From NCBI GenBank assembly GCA_035628995.1, contig DASPIR010000010.1, forward strand, positions 62,001 through 126,000: a stretch of DNA of 64,000 nucleotides. The letters are read 5' to 3'. This DNA is from Clostridia bacterium. Its GTDB lineage: Bacteria; Bacillota; Clostridia; Lutisporales; Lutisporaceae. Each line of letters starts with the position of its first letter. Position 1 is the stretch's first letter. A program made the position numbers and the translations under genes. This document shows, one piece after another, positions 17,849 through 26,296 of this stretch. A model generated the notes under the pieces. The model was not told where the DNA came from and did not search any database. It worked only from the letters and a program-made list of their open reading frames with translations.

Positions 17849-18361
17849 TTAGCTTGCTTCTCTATATAATCTTTCAAGTATAACTTTTTGTTCTTCAATG
17901 CTTCTTTTCACATCAATTATCCTTTGATTCTTGGAGCCCCTGTAGGTAAGACCCAAATCCTTGAGTTCTTCCATGTAAGGTCCGTCAATAAGCATGTCAG
18001 TGAGTCTCAATAGCTTTATATGGCTTTCGTATTTGCTTTGCATTATCTCCTCAAAGGTAAATCCTGTATAGCATACTATATTCATATTTAATTCCTTAAG
18101 TTTTTCTGCAATATGTATGAAGGCTTCCGCCTGCAGAAGGGGTTCCCCTCCAGAGAAGGTCACTCCATCTATGTATCTGCTCTGCTTAATATCTTCAATA
18201 AGACTATCTGTGTCTACCGCATAGCCTCCATCCAAAGCATGGGTGTCGGGGTTGTGGCAGCCCTTACAGCCATGGGTACAGCCCTGAGCGAAAATCACAT
18301 ATCTAAAGCCGGGGCCGTCCACTACGCTTTCTTTTACAATACCGGCTACTCTCAATTCCAT
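17849..18361 (-). CDS. nrdG: Anaerobic ribonucleotide reductase activating protein
   Basis: This 170-residue radical SAM enzyme generates the glycyl radical on NrdD. The cluster-binding cysteines are C28, C32 and C35 in QGCTHGCKGCHNPDTH, followed by the SAM-contact segment TFSGGEPL. It lies 133 bases downstream of nrdD in the same direction and is likely part of an nrdR-nrdD-nrdG transcript. Confidence 0.96.
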   Translation of the reverse strand: MELRVAGIVKESVVDGPGFRYVIFAQGCTHGCKGCHNPDTHALDGGYAVDTDSLIEDIKQSRYIDGVTFSGGEPLLQAEAFIHIAEKLKELNMNIVCYTGFTFEEIMQSKYESHIKLLRLTDMLIDGPYMEELKDLGLTYRGSKNQRIIDVKRSIEEQKVILERLYREAS

Positions 18362-18494
18362 AATGATGCCCCCAATATGTTTAGCACTAAATCCTTAAAA
18401 TAATAGTTCAATAGTGCGAAACGTTTTCATTAATTTAGTCCATTCGTGCAGCAAAGCTGCATCGCTGAGAGGCAATACCTTGCCTTGAAGGGAC

Positions 18495-20516
18495 CTAATA
18501 TGTATGCTTTATTCTATCTGCAAGTTCAGCCTGTTTGGCATCATTAAACCTATCAATTGTAGACAGGTAGCCTGTAATCCTCCTGATTCTTCTTATGTCG
18601 TCACTTCCGCAGCTCACACAGTTATTGTCTATTATTCCAGACACACCGCAGTTTCTGCATTCATCTATAGGGAAGTTGATCCCCGCATAACCAATATCGC
18701 ATTTTGCCATATGCTTTAATATCTTCTCAAAAGCCTGCAGGTTGCTTTTCGGTGAAGAAGGCAGCTCTACATAAGAAATATGTCCCGCTCCACATAGCTT
18801 ATGGAAGGGAGCTTCCTTTTCTATCTTATCAAATATACTTATCTGATAGTTGACGGGGATGTGGAAAGAGTTGGTGTAGTATGCTTTATCAGTAACTCCC
18901 TTTATTACTCCGAATTCTTTCCTATCCTTCTCAATAAATCTTCCGCTGGTTCCTTCAGCAGGAGTAGCATAGGCCACAAAATTCAGGTCATATTTCTCGG
19001 AATAGTTGTCAGTAGCTTTTTTAATACCCTCAATTATTTGGTAACCAAGCTTCCATGACTCCCCGTCCTCTCCGTGATGCTTGCCTGTAAGCACAATAAG
19101 GGTCTCTGCAAGTCCTATGAAGCCTATCGCCAAGGATCCGTTCTTTATTGATTCCCTTATCTCATCCTGATCCTTAAGGTTTTCAGAGCCCATGTAAAGC
19201 TTCTGTCCCATTAAGAAGGGAAGGTCTTTCACCTTTAGAGCAGCTATGACGTTGAATCTATGTACCAGCTGTCTGCTGCACAAATCCAATAATTTATCCA
19301 ATTCAACAAAAAACGCATCTATATCCTTTGTTCTCAAAGCCAGCTTGGGAAGATTGATAGTTACCGGTGTAATGTTTCCCCTGGTTGAAGATTTTTCAGC
19401 TCCATGCCTGTTTGCAATAACTCTTGAACGGCAGCCCATATATGCAACCTCGTCCCCGTATGCCTTATTGAAGCTGGCATCCATAAAGCTGAAGGTTGGG
19501 TTCATTCTTCTGGACGCAACATTTATAGCTAGCTGGAACAAATCATAATTGGGATCTTCAGGGTCCATATTTACCCCTTCCTTCAACCTGAATACCAGAT
19601 TGGGGAATATAGGGCTTTCACCTTTTCCCAGACCTTTATCAAAGGCTTTGAGCATTGCCTCGCTCACTTTTCTTCCTTCAGGAGTAGTGTCAGTACCTAT
19701 GTTTATGCTGCTGAAAGGCACCTGTGCACCAGCCCTGCTGTGCATTGTATTGAGATTATATACCAAGCCTTCCATCGCCTGAAATATCTCATTATTAGTA
19801 GTATCCGGGCATTGTTTTCTTATCACCTCAGCCATGCTCTTATCAAAATGAGGAAAACTCTGTCCTCCGAACATATCGTTCTGATTGCTCTGCAGGATTA
19901 TAGCAGCCTGAGCTGTTGCAGAGCCTATCCTTTTCGGTGGTCTTATAAAACCATAACCCGTATTGAAGCCCTTTTCCAAAAGTGTAGTAAGATCTATCTG
20001 AAGGCAGTTTAATGTCTTGCCATAATAATCTAAATCATGTATGTGAATATCTCCTGCAAGGTGAGCCTTGCTCATTTCCTCTGGAATCACATTATTAAGA
20101 TAATAATGCTTGCTGGCTGCCGAAGCAATCTGCAGCATCTTTGCGGATGGTGAATTCCCGACATTGGCATTATCCCTGCTAGTTTCTACCAATATGTCCT
20201 TTACTACATCCATCAACTCGCTTTTTGTATCTCTTATCCTTGTCCTTTTGGACCTATATAATATGTATGTTTTAGCAGTCTTTGCATGGCCTGTCTCAAT
20301 CAACACTTTTTCAACAGCATCCTGGACTGTTTCCACATCAGGTATTTCTTCCTTGTTTGTTTTGAAAAGATAGGAAATTACTCTTTCAGTGAGATTTTCC
20401 GCGGTTTCGTAGTCCTCCCCTCCTACCTGCCTTGCTGCTTTGAATATTGCACTGGTAATTTTCTCTTTAGTAAAGTCTACTACTCTGCCATCCCTTTTGC
20501 GTATCTTTGTGAACAT
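18495..20516 (-). CDS. nrdD: Anaerobic ribonucleoside-triphosphate reductase
   Basis: The 673-residue class III reductase makes deoxynucleotides without oxygen. An ATP-cone regulatory domain occupies about residues 1-95 (KRDGRVVDFTKEKI). The catalytic core has IHDLDYYGKTLNCLQID and RAGAQVPFSSINIGTD. The C-terminal zinc ribbon has four cysteines (CRNCGVSG and CVSCGSDD), and RITGYLSTID holds the glycyl-radical residue. Length and motifs are complete. It starts 11 bases after nrdR ends. Confidence 0.97.
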   Translation of the reverse strand: MFTKIRKRDGRVVDFTKEKITSAIFKAARQVGGEDYETAENLTERVISYLFKTNKEEIPDVETVQDAVEKVLIETGHAKTAKTYILYRSKRTRIRDTKSELMDVVKDILVETSRDNANVGNSPSAKMLQIASAASKHYYLNNVIPEEMSKAHLAGDIHIHDLDYYGKTLNCLQIDLTTLLEKGFNTGYGFIRPPKRIGSATAQAAIILQSNQNDMFGGQSFPHFDKSMAEVIRKQCPDTTNNEIFQAMEGLVYNLNTMHSRAGAQVPFSSINIGTDTTPEGRKVSEAMLKAFDKGLGKGESPIFPNLVFRLKEGVNMDPEDPNYDLFQLAINVASRRMNPTFSFMDASFNKAYGDEVAYMGCRSRVIANRHGAEKSSTRGNITPVTINLPKLALRTKDIDAFFVELDKLLDLCSRQLVHRFNVIAALKVKDLPFLMGQKLYMGSENLKDQDEIRESIKNGSLAIGFIGLAETLIVLTGKHHGEDGESWKLGYQIIEGIKKATDNYSEKYDLNFVAYATPAEGTSGRFIEKDRKEFGVIKGVTDKAYYTNSFHIPVNYQISIFDKIEKEAPFHKLCGAGHISYVELPSSPKSNLQAFEKILKHMAKCDIGYAGINFPIDECRNCGVSGIIDNNCVSCGSDDIRRIRRITGYLSTIDRFNDAKQAELADRIKHTY

Positions 20517-20527
20517 TCAATTTCCCC

Positions 20528-20983
20528 CTATCTTTCGTTTATTAGTTTGTTGAGCTCCTCCAAAAAAGTATTAATATCCTTGAACTGTCTATAAACCGAA
20601 GCAAATCGCACATATGCGACATCATCTATTTTTTTGAGCCGGTTCATCACCATTTCACCAATTTTCTTGCTGTCTATTTCCTTCTCCATTGAATTGTAAA
20701 GCTCTTTTTCAATATCATCCGCAATTGCTTCAATCTGGGAGATTGATATGGGCCGCTTTTCACAGGCTCTCAGAAGTCCGTTCATCATTTTGCTTCTCTG
20801 ATAGACTTCTCTGCTTCCGTCTTTCTTGACAATAATAAGAGGCATTTCTTCAATTTTTTCGTAGGTAGTAAATCTCTTTGCACATTTTTCGCATTCTCGC
20901 CTTCTTCTTATTGCCGCTTCTTCATCAGTTGGCCTTGAATCTACGACCTTGCTTTCACTGTAACCACAGTAAGGACATTTCAA
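20528..20983 (-). CDS. nrdR: Transcriptional repressor NrdR
   Basis: The roughly 151-residue regulator senses nucleotide pools and represses ribonucleotide reductase genes. It has an N-terminal zinc ribbon (CPYCG and CEKCAKRF) and an ATP cone beginning [17 protein letters not shown] prefer the TTG at 20983, giving the family-typical start MKCPYCG, because GAGGGGGG lies six bases before it; an ATG two codons upstream overlaps that site. It leads the nrd operon and may repress itself. Confidence 0.94.
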   Translation of the reverse strand: MKCPYCGYSESKVVDSRPTDEEAAIRRRRECEKCAKRFTTYEKIEEMPLIIVKKDGSREVYQRSKMMNGLLRACEKRPISISQIEAIADDIEKELYNSMEKEIDSKKIGEMVMNRLKKIDDVAYVRFASVYRQFKDINTFLEELNKLINER

Positions 20984-21075
20984 ATGCATCCCCCCCTCTT
21001 CTAAGTATATGGAAGATTCTGTCGTAATAATAGGGTTTATACTACTATTTGTATGAGTCTCTGTTCCTATTTTTG

Positions 21076-21091
21076 CATCAATATATTGTGC
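21076..21091 (-). promoter_or_regulatory. Possible NrdR box
   Basis: CATCAATATATTGTGC matches about 12 of 16 positions of the palindromic NrdR consensus ACACAATATATTGTGT, 93 bases before the nrdR start. A second box at the usual phased distance is not clear, so the call is tentative. Confidence 0.35.
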
Positions 21092-21225
21092 TATCTAATA
21101 TTATATTATACATAATGTAGTAAAATCACTCTTCTGATTGTACCAAAATAATGAAATACTATATGCTACCTCTGCTATCCTTTACCAATCTCATTTTGTC
21201 ATAATAATGAAAATTTTGGAGGTAC

Positions 21226-21310
21226 GCATAACGCACAAAATTTGTGCGCTTATGCTTCCTTAGTGTGTTTCGCAGAAGTTAAATCAGTTTCATATTAATT
21301 AGTTCTGCGA
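21226..21310 (+). repeat. Two-hairpin element, copy A
   Basis: Hairpin 1 spans GCATAA...TTATGC (21226-21255, with a GCACAAA/TTTGTGC inner stem). A linker TTCCTTAGTGTGT (21256-21268) follows. Hairpin 2 pairs TCGCAGAA (21270-21277) with TTCTGCGA (21303-21310). Copy B on the minus strand at 47617-47708 keeps the linker exactly and hairpin 2 with compensating changes. Confidence 0.65.
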
Positions 21311-21320
21311 TTTAATTACA

Positions 21321-21560
21321 TTAGTAACCTCCACCATCAATAAGTATCACATCTGTACCTATCTTTTTGATATTCTCCCAGTTGACAACAATATCACTTT
21401 CCTTGCTGAACAACCCAAGCACTCTTCCCGTGCCTGGTACTACAATCGCATCTATCCGGCCCTTCTCCATATCTATTTCCACATCATATACAATGCCAAG
21501 CCTTCTGCCGTCGTTTATATTTATTACTTCCCTCTGCTTCAGCTCTGATATCTTAACCAT
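21321..21560 (-). CDS. YlmC/YmxH family PRC-barrel protein
   Basis: This 79-residue protein is a single PRC-barrel domain of the YlmC/YmxH sporulation-associated family: MVKISELKQREVININDGRRLG at the start (seen here in parts), DVEIDMEKGRIDAIVVPG in the middle. The ATG at 21560 follows GGAGGGG; an upstream ATG would place that site inside the gene. It lies directly downstream of sigG, as in many clostridia. Molecular function is unknown. Confidence 0.87.
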   Translation of the reverse strand: MVKISELKQREVININDGRRLGIVYDVEIDMEKGRIDAIVVPGTGRVLGLFSKESDIVVNWENIKKIGTDVILIDGGGY

Positions 21561-21608
21561 ATATACCCCTCCCATACTTGTTCATCTATATAATATATAA
21601 ATAGGCAC

Positions 21609-21661
21609 AAAAAATAGAACAGAAACCTCAATTGGAATATAACCACCCAATTAAGGTTTCT
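21609..21661 (-). terminator. sigG terminator
   Basis: AGAAACCTCAATTGG (21621-21635) pairs with CCAATTAAGGTTTCT (21647-21661) with one mismatch. On the minus strand it runs into a T-rich tract (21609-21614). Confidence 0.8.
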
Positions 21662-21681
21662 ATGAATTCAATCTCATATTC

Positions 21682-21777
21682 TATAACGAGTAGGAGCATA
21701 TATACAATGCGACCTAAACGAGCTTCAACGAAAGCTTCCTTGGTCGTTAAGATGCTTCAATGGAAGCCTTCGTTATA
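21682..21777. repeat. TATAACGA-bounded element, copy A
   Basis: A 96-bp element has terminal inverted repeats TATAACGA (21682-21689) and TCGTTATA (21770-21777). The inner segment CTAAACGAGCTTCA, then GCTTCCTTG, CGTTAA and GATGCTTCAAT also occurs at 28499-28604. The right terminal repeat overlaps the sigG 3' end and supplies its TAA stop. Confidence 0.75.
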
Positions 21778-22543
21778 TGTATTTTCTCATATGTCCCAAA
21801 GCCGTCTTTTCAAGACGTGAAACCTGGGCTTGTGAAATCCCGATTTCTTCTGCCACTTCCATCTGCGTTCTTCCCTCAAAGAATCTGAGGTTCAATATCA
21901 ATTTTTCCCTGTCGTTCAACTTTTTCATAGCCTCTTTGAGAGCAATGCTTTCCAGCCAGTTGTCATCTATATTCTTATCGTCCGACACCTGGTCCATTAC
22001 ATATATTGCATCACCGCTGTCATGATAAATGGGTTCGAAAAGTGATACCGGGTCTTGAATTGCATCCAGTGCAAATACCACCTCTTCCACAGGAAGCTTC
22101 AGCTCATTCGCTATTTCTGACACCGTGGGCTCTTTTGAATTCCTGCTAATGAGCAAATCCCTCACCTGCAAGGCTTTGTATGCGATATCCCTCAAGGACC
22201 TGCTGACTCTTATGGAGTTGTTGTCCCTCAGATATCTTCTTATCTCTCCTATAATCATTGGTACAGCATAGGTTGAAAACTTGACATTCTGGCTAAGATC
22301 AAAATTATCTATTGCCTTAATAAGCCCTATACAACCTACTTGAAAAAGGTCATCAACATATTCCCCTCTGTTGTTAAACCTTTGAATAACGCTTAATACA
22401 AGCCTAAGGTTTCCTTTTATGAATTCTTCCCTTGAAGACTGGTCTCCACTCTGCATTTGCTTCAGCAGCATAACCATTTTATCATTAGAGAGAACGGGTA
22501 GTTTTGAAGTATTAACTCCGCAGATTTCCACTTTATTAAGCAT
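21773..22543 (-). CDS. sigG: Sporulation sigma factor SigG
   Basis: The forespore late sigma factor, about 256 residues. The N-terminal NKVEICGVNTSKLPVLSN is the hallmark of SigG. Region 2 has DDLFQVGCIGLIKAIDNFD and KFSTYAVPMIIGEIRRYLRD; region 4 has RTQMEVAEEIGISQAQVSRLEK. I start at ATG 22543 (site AAGGGTG); two ATGs further upstream lack ribosome sites. The stop codon falls within the terminal repeat of an inserted element, so the last codons may be altered. Confidence 0.97.
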   Translation of the reverse strand: MLNKVEICGVNTSKLPVLSNDKMVMLLKQMQSGDQSSREEFIKGNLRLVLSVIQRFNNRGEYVDDLFQVGCIGLIKAIDNFDLSQNVKFSTYAVPMIIGEIRRYLRDNNSIRVSRSLRDIAYKALQVRDLLISRNSKEPTVSEIANELKLPVEEVVFALDAIQDPVSLFEPIYHDSGDAIYVMDQVSDDKNIDDNWLESIALKEAMKKLNDREKLILNLRFFEGRTQMEVAEEIGISQAQVSRLEKTALGHMRKYI

Positions 22544-22678
22544 AGCACAAGCACACCCTTTTCTTAATGTTGACATTTTAATTATTACCATACGCCAACT
22601 TTATTATTCACATTGTGGCTTGTACCAATTTGTTTTCATTGATTTATTACATAATTGTAGAAAAATGTGCAGCAATCT

Positions 22679-23413
22679 TTATACCATGCGGTTTATCTCC
22701 TTCTTCAATCGTTTTATTATCCTCTTCTCCAGCCTTGATATGTATGACTGCGATATTCCAAGCATATCCGCAACTTCCTTCTGAGTTTTCTCGACACCAT
22801 CATTGAGTCCAAAACGAAGCTCCATTATGCGTTTCTCCCTCTCAGACAGCTTCCTAAGGGCAATCTCCAAAAGCTGCTTGTCGATCTCATCTTCAAGATA
22901 CCTATAGATTATATCATTTTCAGTACCCAGGATATCCGAAAGCAGCAGTTCATTCCCATCCCAATCAATGTTCAAAGGCTCGTCAAAGGATATTTCTGTC
23001 TTGGTTCTATTATTCCTTCTGAGGTACATTAGTATCTCATTCTCTATGCATCTGGAGGCATAAGTGGCAAGTTTTATCTTTTTATCAGGATCAAAGGTGT
23101 TTACAGCTTTTATCAGTCCTATTGTGCCTATGGATACCAGGTCCTCAACTCCGACTCCTGTGTTCTCGAATTTTCGTGCTATATAAACCACAAGTCTGAG
23201 GTTTCTTTCAATCAGTATCGCTCTCACAACTTCTTCGTCACTCTTCAGGCGGGAAAGCAGGAAACTTTCTTCATCATTTTCCAGTGGAGGGGGCAGAGCT
23301 TCACTTCCACCTATATAATGAACCCATGTATCTCTATAAGTATTAAAAAACTGAAGTATTCTGATTATCAACATGCGTTTTATTAAACTTAGTCTTCTAG
23401 CTACCTTTCTCAT
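22679..23413 (-). CDS. sigE: Sporulation sigma factor SigE (pro-form)
   Basis: The mother-cell early sigma factor, 244 residues. Residues 1-30 form a membrane-associated pro-sequence ahead of [15 protein letters not shown], where SpoIIGA is known to cleave in Bacillus. Region 2 shows [20 protein letters not shown], and region 4 shows [22 protein letters not shown]. It follows spoIIGA by 79 bases and precedes sigG, the canonical order. Confidence 0.97.
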   Translation of the reverse strand: MRKVARRLSLIKRMLIIRILQFFNTYRDTWVHYIGGSEALPPPLENDEESFLLSRLKSDEEVVRAILIERNLRLVVYIARKFENTGVGVEDLVSIGTIGLIKAVNTFDPDKKIKLATYASRCIENEILMYLRRNNRTKTEISFDEPLNIDWDGNELLLSDILGTENDIIYRYLEDEIDKQLLEIALRKLSEREKRIMELRFGLNDGVEKTQKEVADMLGISQSYISRLEKRIIKRLKKEINRMV

Positions 23414-23492
23414 ATCCCTACCTCCATTTTGTATTGATGCAGCTGCAAGTTTTTAGAGCATAGAAGTGCTTATATTATGAAGCATTTCAACC

Positions 23493-24398
23493 TTAGTTTT
23501 CCTTCAGCATCTCAGGGTGTATCAGCGCATTGTATTCCCCGTCCTTGGAGAGGTTTTTTCTATATATTGCGATTATAATATTATTCAACTGTATTCTTCT
23601 GCCACTGTCGAATATTGTTAGCATATCCGGTTTAAATCCCACAAGCATGCCATTCTCTCTGCCTAATGACTTAAAAGGAATGATTCTGAACCTTGTAGCC
23701 CATTTTGAAATGGACATTATTTCGGCTATGGCATTTAAATCATTTTCCCCGCTTTGCTCAAAGATTTTTTGTATGTCCTCAGGCAGCAGCTCTCTTATCA
23801 TGCTGTAATCCGTAATCATAACCGGCACATTTGTAATAGGGTCCTTCAGGGAATTTCCTGTATCAACCAATGCATCAAGGCTCAACTGCTTTTTATCAAA
23901 GCTCATCTCCACCCTGACAATCAGCCTCTCGCGTTTTATCCTGTGCTGTACATAGTCCCAGCTATACTTAATTGTAATGTAAGCAATAATTATTGCAGCA
24001 ACCAATATTTTTATTGGAAAATCCTTTATAAAGGAAATTCCATTACTGGTGAGGTTAAGCCCATTTATAAAATAAAACAATCCGAAGGCGGCTCCTCCAA
24101 ACACAAACGAAACAATGTAAAATATACCTGTGAGCTTTAGAAGCAGGTGAAAATATGCAGGTGTGTATGCAACAATTACTATTAGTATCGAAAAAAGTAT
24201 TTTCATGAAAAAGCTGAATAGATAGCTGTATTCCGGAAAGTAAGACAGCACAGCATAGACCGCCCCCAATAAAGAAGCAATCCCAAGCTTTACTTTGGAG
24301 TAGTTATAGCGTGTAAGCCGTGCCGTACTCCATAAAATCAAATAATTCATTATTAAGTTCTCTACTAAAATCACATCCGCATAAATATATGTATCCAC
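23493..24398 (-). CDS. spoIIGA: Sigma-E processing protease SpoIIGA
   Basis: The 301-residue membrane aspartic protease has five hydrophobic helices in residues 5-150 (YADVILVENLIMNYLIL first) and a cytoplasmic protease domain. DALVDTGNSLKDPITNVPV carries the catalytic aspartate. It converts pro-SigE to active SigE in the mother cell. Translation starts at GTG. Possible Spo0A boxes lie 80-130 bases upstream. Confidence 0.96.
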   Translation of the reverse strand: MDTYIYADVILVENLIMNYLILWSTARLTRYNYSKVKLGIASLLGAVYAVLSYFPEYSYLFSFFMKILFSILIVIVAYTPAYFHLLLKLTGIFYIVSFVFGGAAFGLFYFINGLNLTSNGISFIKDFPIKILVAAIIIAYITIKYSWDYVQHRIKRERLIVRVEMSFDKKQLSLDALVDTGNSLKDPITNVPVMITDYSMIRELLPEDIQKIFEQSGENDLNAIAEIMSISKWATRFRIIPFKSLGRENGMLVGFKPDMLTIFDSGRRIQLNNIIIAIYRKNLSKDGEYNALIHPEMLKEN

Positions 24399-24478
24399 CT
24401 TTTCATTTCCTTGTCTTTCATTTGCTGTATTGCAATAAACCGCTTATGATAATTATATATAAAATTCCATAAAATACC

Positions 24479-24527
24479 TGTCGCTTTTGGTAGTCGAAAT
24501 AAATTATATTGGCAGATTAATCGACAA
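24479..24527 (-). promoter_or_regulatory. Possible Spo0A boxes before spoIIGA
   Basis: Three sequences resemble the 0A box TGTCGAA: TTGTCGA (complement of 24521-24527), AGTCGAAA (24492-24499) and the weaker TGTCGCTT (24479-24486). A TATAAT -10 on the minus strand lies at 24452-24457, about 22 bases below the last box. The extended spacing recalls the Spo0A-activated spoIIG promoter of Bacillus. Confidence 0.45.
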
Positions 24528-24536
24528 GAAATCTCT

Positions 24537-24567
24537 GGTACGGGGTGCGAGGTTCGAGGTTCGGGGA
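24537..24567. repeat. Heptad array (GGTNCGR), left arm
   Basis: Four tandem heptads GGTACGG, GGTGCGA, GGTTCGA, GGTTCGG. The inverted counterpart is at 24721-24750 across the ftsZ terminator. Confidence 0.75.
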
Positions 24568-24642
24568 TTTTAGCTGGTCTTTGAAGAGATGCTTAAAACA
24601 ATCTCTTATTACCTATAAATAAAATATATATTCCTATTGCAA

Positions 24643-24671
24643 CAAAAAAAGAACCAAAATTAATTGGTTCT
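24643..24671 (-). terminator. ftsZ terminator
   Basis: On the minus strand AGAACCAA and TTGGTTCT form an 8-bp stem followed by seven T. It lies between two opposing heptad arrays. Confidence 0.88.
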
Positions 24672-24720
24672 CTTAAATATTCTAAATTCAAATCTTACTT
24701 TGAAGCTTTGCTTGATACTC

Positions 24721-24750
24721 CTCGTACCCCGCACCTCGAACCTCATACCA
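24721..24750. repeat. Heptad array, right arm beside ftsZ stop
   Basis: The complement reads GGTATGA, GGTTCGA, GGTGCGG, GGTACGA and begins three bases after the ftsZ stop codon region. The array behind the gerM-like gene (50057-50090) also begins GGTATGAGGTT. Confidence 0.75.
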
Positions 24751-24753
24751 GTT

Positions 24754-25839
24754 CTACTTAAACCTATTCCTTAAGAAAGTAGGTATGTCAATATCTTCAT
24801 TGCCATAGCCTGACGTTCTATGTCCGTCCTTCTTTTCCTCAGGGAGACCTGTAGCTTCAATTTTTCTTTCAAATATTCGCCCTGTGCTTTCTTCAAAGCC
24901 TGTTGCAATAACTGTAATTCTGATTTCATCCTGCATGCTCTCATCAATAACTGCACCGAAGATAATGTTTGCATCCGGGTCTGCAGACTGGAATACAAGA
25001 TCCGCAGCCTCATTAACCTCAAAAATACCCAGATTCACACCGCCGGTAATATTTAGGAGTACGCTCTTAGCACCTTCTATGCAAGTTTCAAGAAGTGGAC
25101 TTTGTATAGCCTGTCTTACAGCTTCTGCACTTCTGTTTTCACCACTAGCTTTTCCAATTCCCATATGAGCATAACCCTTGTCAAGCATTATTGTCTTAAC
25201 ATCTGCAAAATCCAGATTTACAAGTCCTGGAACGGCAATAAGATCCGAGATGCCCTGAACACCTTGTCTCAAAACATCATCAGCTATCTTAAAAGCTTCC
25301 ATTATGGACGCTTTTTTGTCCACAATCTGAAGCAGCCTGTCATTAGGAATCGTTACTAGAGTATCAACCTTTTCCTTCATTTCTCCCAGGCCCTTTTCAG
25401 CCTGCATCTTTCTTACCTTTCCTTCAAAGCCGAAAGGTTTGGTTACTACGCCTACTGTAAGTATTCCCAGCTCCTTGGCAATCTGTGCTACTATAGGTGC
25501 AGCTCCAGTTCCGGTGCCACCGCCCATACCAGCAGTTACAAATACCATGTCAGCTCCTTCAAGCATCTTCTTTATTTCTTCATAATTTTCTTCAGCAGCT
25601 CTTTTGCCAACTTCCGGATTCGCTCCGGCTCCCAAGCCTTTTGTGAGCTTTTCACCAATTTGCATTTTATTAGGAGCCAGTGACATATATAAAGCCTGCT
25701 TGTCGGTATTAATAGCGTAGAATTCTACACCCTTAAGACCTGCACTGATCATTCTATTTATCGCATTATTTCCTGCCCCACCGACTCCAACAACCTTAAT
25801 TTGCGCAACAGAATTCATATCTACATCAAATTCAAGCAC
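24754..25839 (-). CDS. ftsZ: Cell division protein FtsZ
   Basis: The 361-residue tubulin homologue forms the cytokinetic ring. The GTP-binding motif GGGTGTGA spans about residues 106-113; [11 protein letters not shown] and NTDKQAL mark the N-terminal fold. The C-terminal peptide DIPTFLRNR, which binds membrane anchors, is present after a short linker. Translation starts at GTG with a GGGAGG site. It ends the division cluster; no ftsA is adjacent. Confidence 0.98.
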   Translation of the reverse strand: MLEFDVDMNSVAQIKVVGVGGAGNNAINRMISAGLKGVEFYAINTDKQALYMSLAPNKMQIGEKLTKGLGAGANPEVGKRAAEENYEEIKKMLEGADMVFVTAGMGGGTGTGAAPIVAQIAKELGILTVGVVTKPFGFEGKVRKMQAEKGLGEMKEKVDTLVTIPNDRLLQIVDKKASIMEAFKIADDVLRQGVQGISDLIAVPGLVNLDFADVKTIMLDKGYAHMGIGKASGENRSAEAVRQAIQSPLLETCIEGAKSVLLNITGGVNLGIFEVNEAADLVFQSADPDANIIFGAVIDESMQDEIRITVIATGFEESTGRIFERKIEATGLPEEKKDGHRTSGYGNEDIDIPTFLRNRFK

Positions 25840-25945
25840 AATATACCCTCCCTACTTTACAACTATCATATATGATTTAAATAGTGTACTAAAATTAATT
25901 CATCTTAATAAGTTCAACACGTCTCTTGATTTTCCTTTATTTTTT

Positions 25946-26296
25946 TTAATTTTTGTTATTTTTTTTATTTCCCATAAGAATATATCTGCGTATTATTGCA
26001 AAGTTCTGGAACAATCGCACACCGAATGCAAAAATTGCTGCATAATATATTGGCACTCCCAGCTGGTCTCCTATATAGGTAAGTATTGCAGCAAGTACCG
26101 CGTTGCCAAAGAAACCGGAAATGAAAATCTCTATATTGAAAGTTTTTTCTATGCTAGACCTTATTCCACCAAAAACAGAATCCAGAGCCGCAAGAATTGC
26201 AACTGACATATAGCTTGAATATTGGATGGGTATGGTTATCGGGGACAACAATCCAATAATTATACCCAACAACACTCCAATAATAGGTATGATCAT
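25946..26296 (-). CDS. sbp: Small basic protein Sbp (DUF1290)
   Basis: A 116-residue membrane protein with three to four hydrophobic segments and a basic tail (NKKNNKN). It matches the small basic protein family found upstream of ftsZ in many Firmicutes. Its ATG overlaps the previous stop (ATGA), so it is translationally coupled to the DUF881 gene. Function is unestablished; the conserved location suggests a link to division. Confidence 0.9.
   Translation of the reverse strand: MIIPIIGVLLGIIIGLLSPITIPIQYSSYMSVAILAALDSVFGGIRSSIEKTFNIEIFISGFFGNAVLAAILTYIGDQLGVPIYYAAIFAFGVRLFQNFAIIRRYILMGNKKNNKN

Larger units (their letters stand above)
20990..21320. other. 331-bp spacer upstream of nrdR
   Basis: No gene is seen. 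It holds an AT-rich promoter-like segment with a possible NrdR box (21076-21091) and, next to the ylmC stop, a two-hairpin repeat element (21226-21310) that recurs before scfB. Confidence 0.7.
24399..24753. other. 355-bp spacer between ftsZ and spoIIGA
   Basis: No gene is visible. The right-to-left content, as transcribed, is: ftsZ stop is at the upper end with a heptad array (24721-24750), the ftsZ terminator (24643-24671), an opposing heptad array (24537-24567), and then the spoIIGA promoter region with possible Spo0A boxes (24479-24527). Confidence 0.8.

Noticed and set aside
24537-24567. tRNA-like sequence (GGTTCGA resembles a T-loop)
   Set aside because: The motif is a tandem heptad array with no acceptor, anticodon or D-arm pairing.
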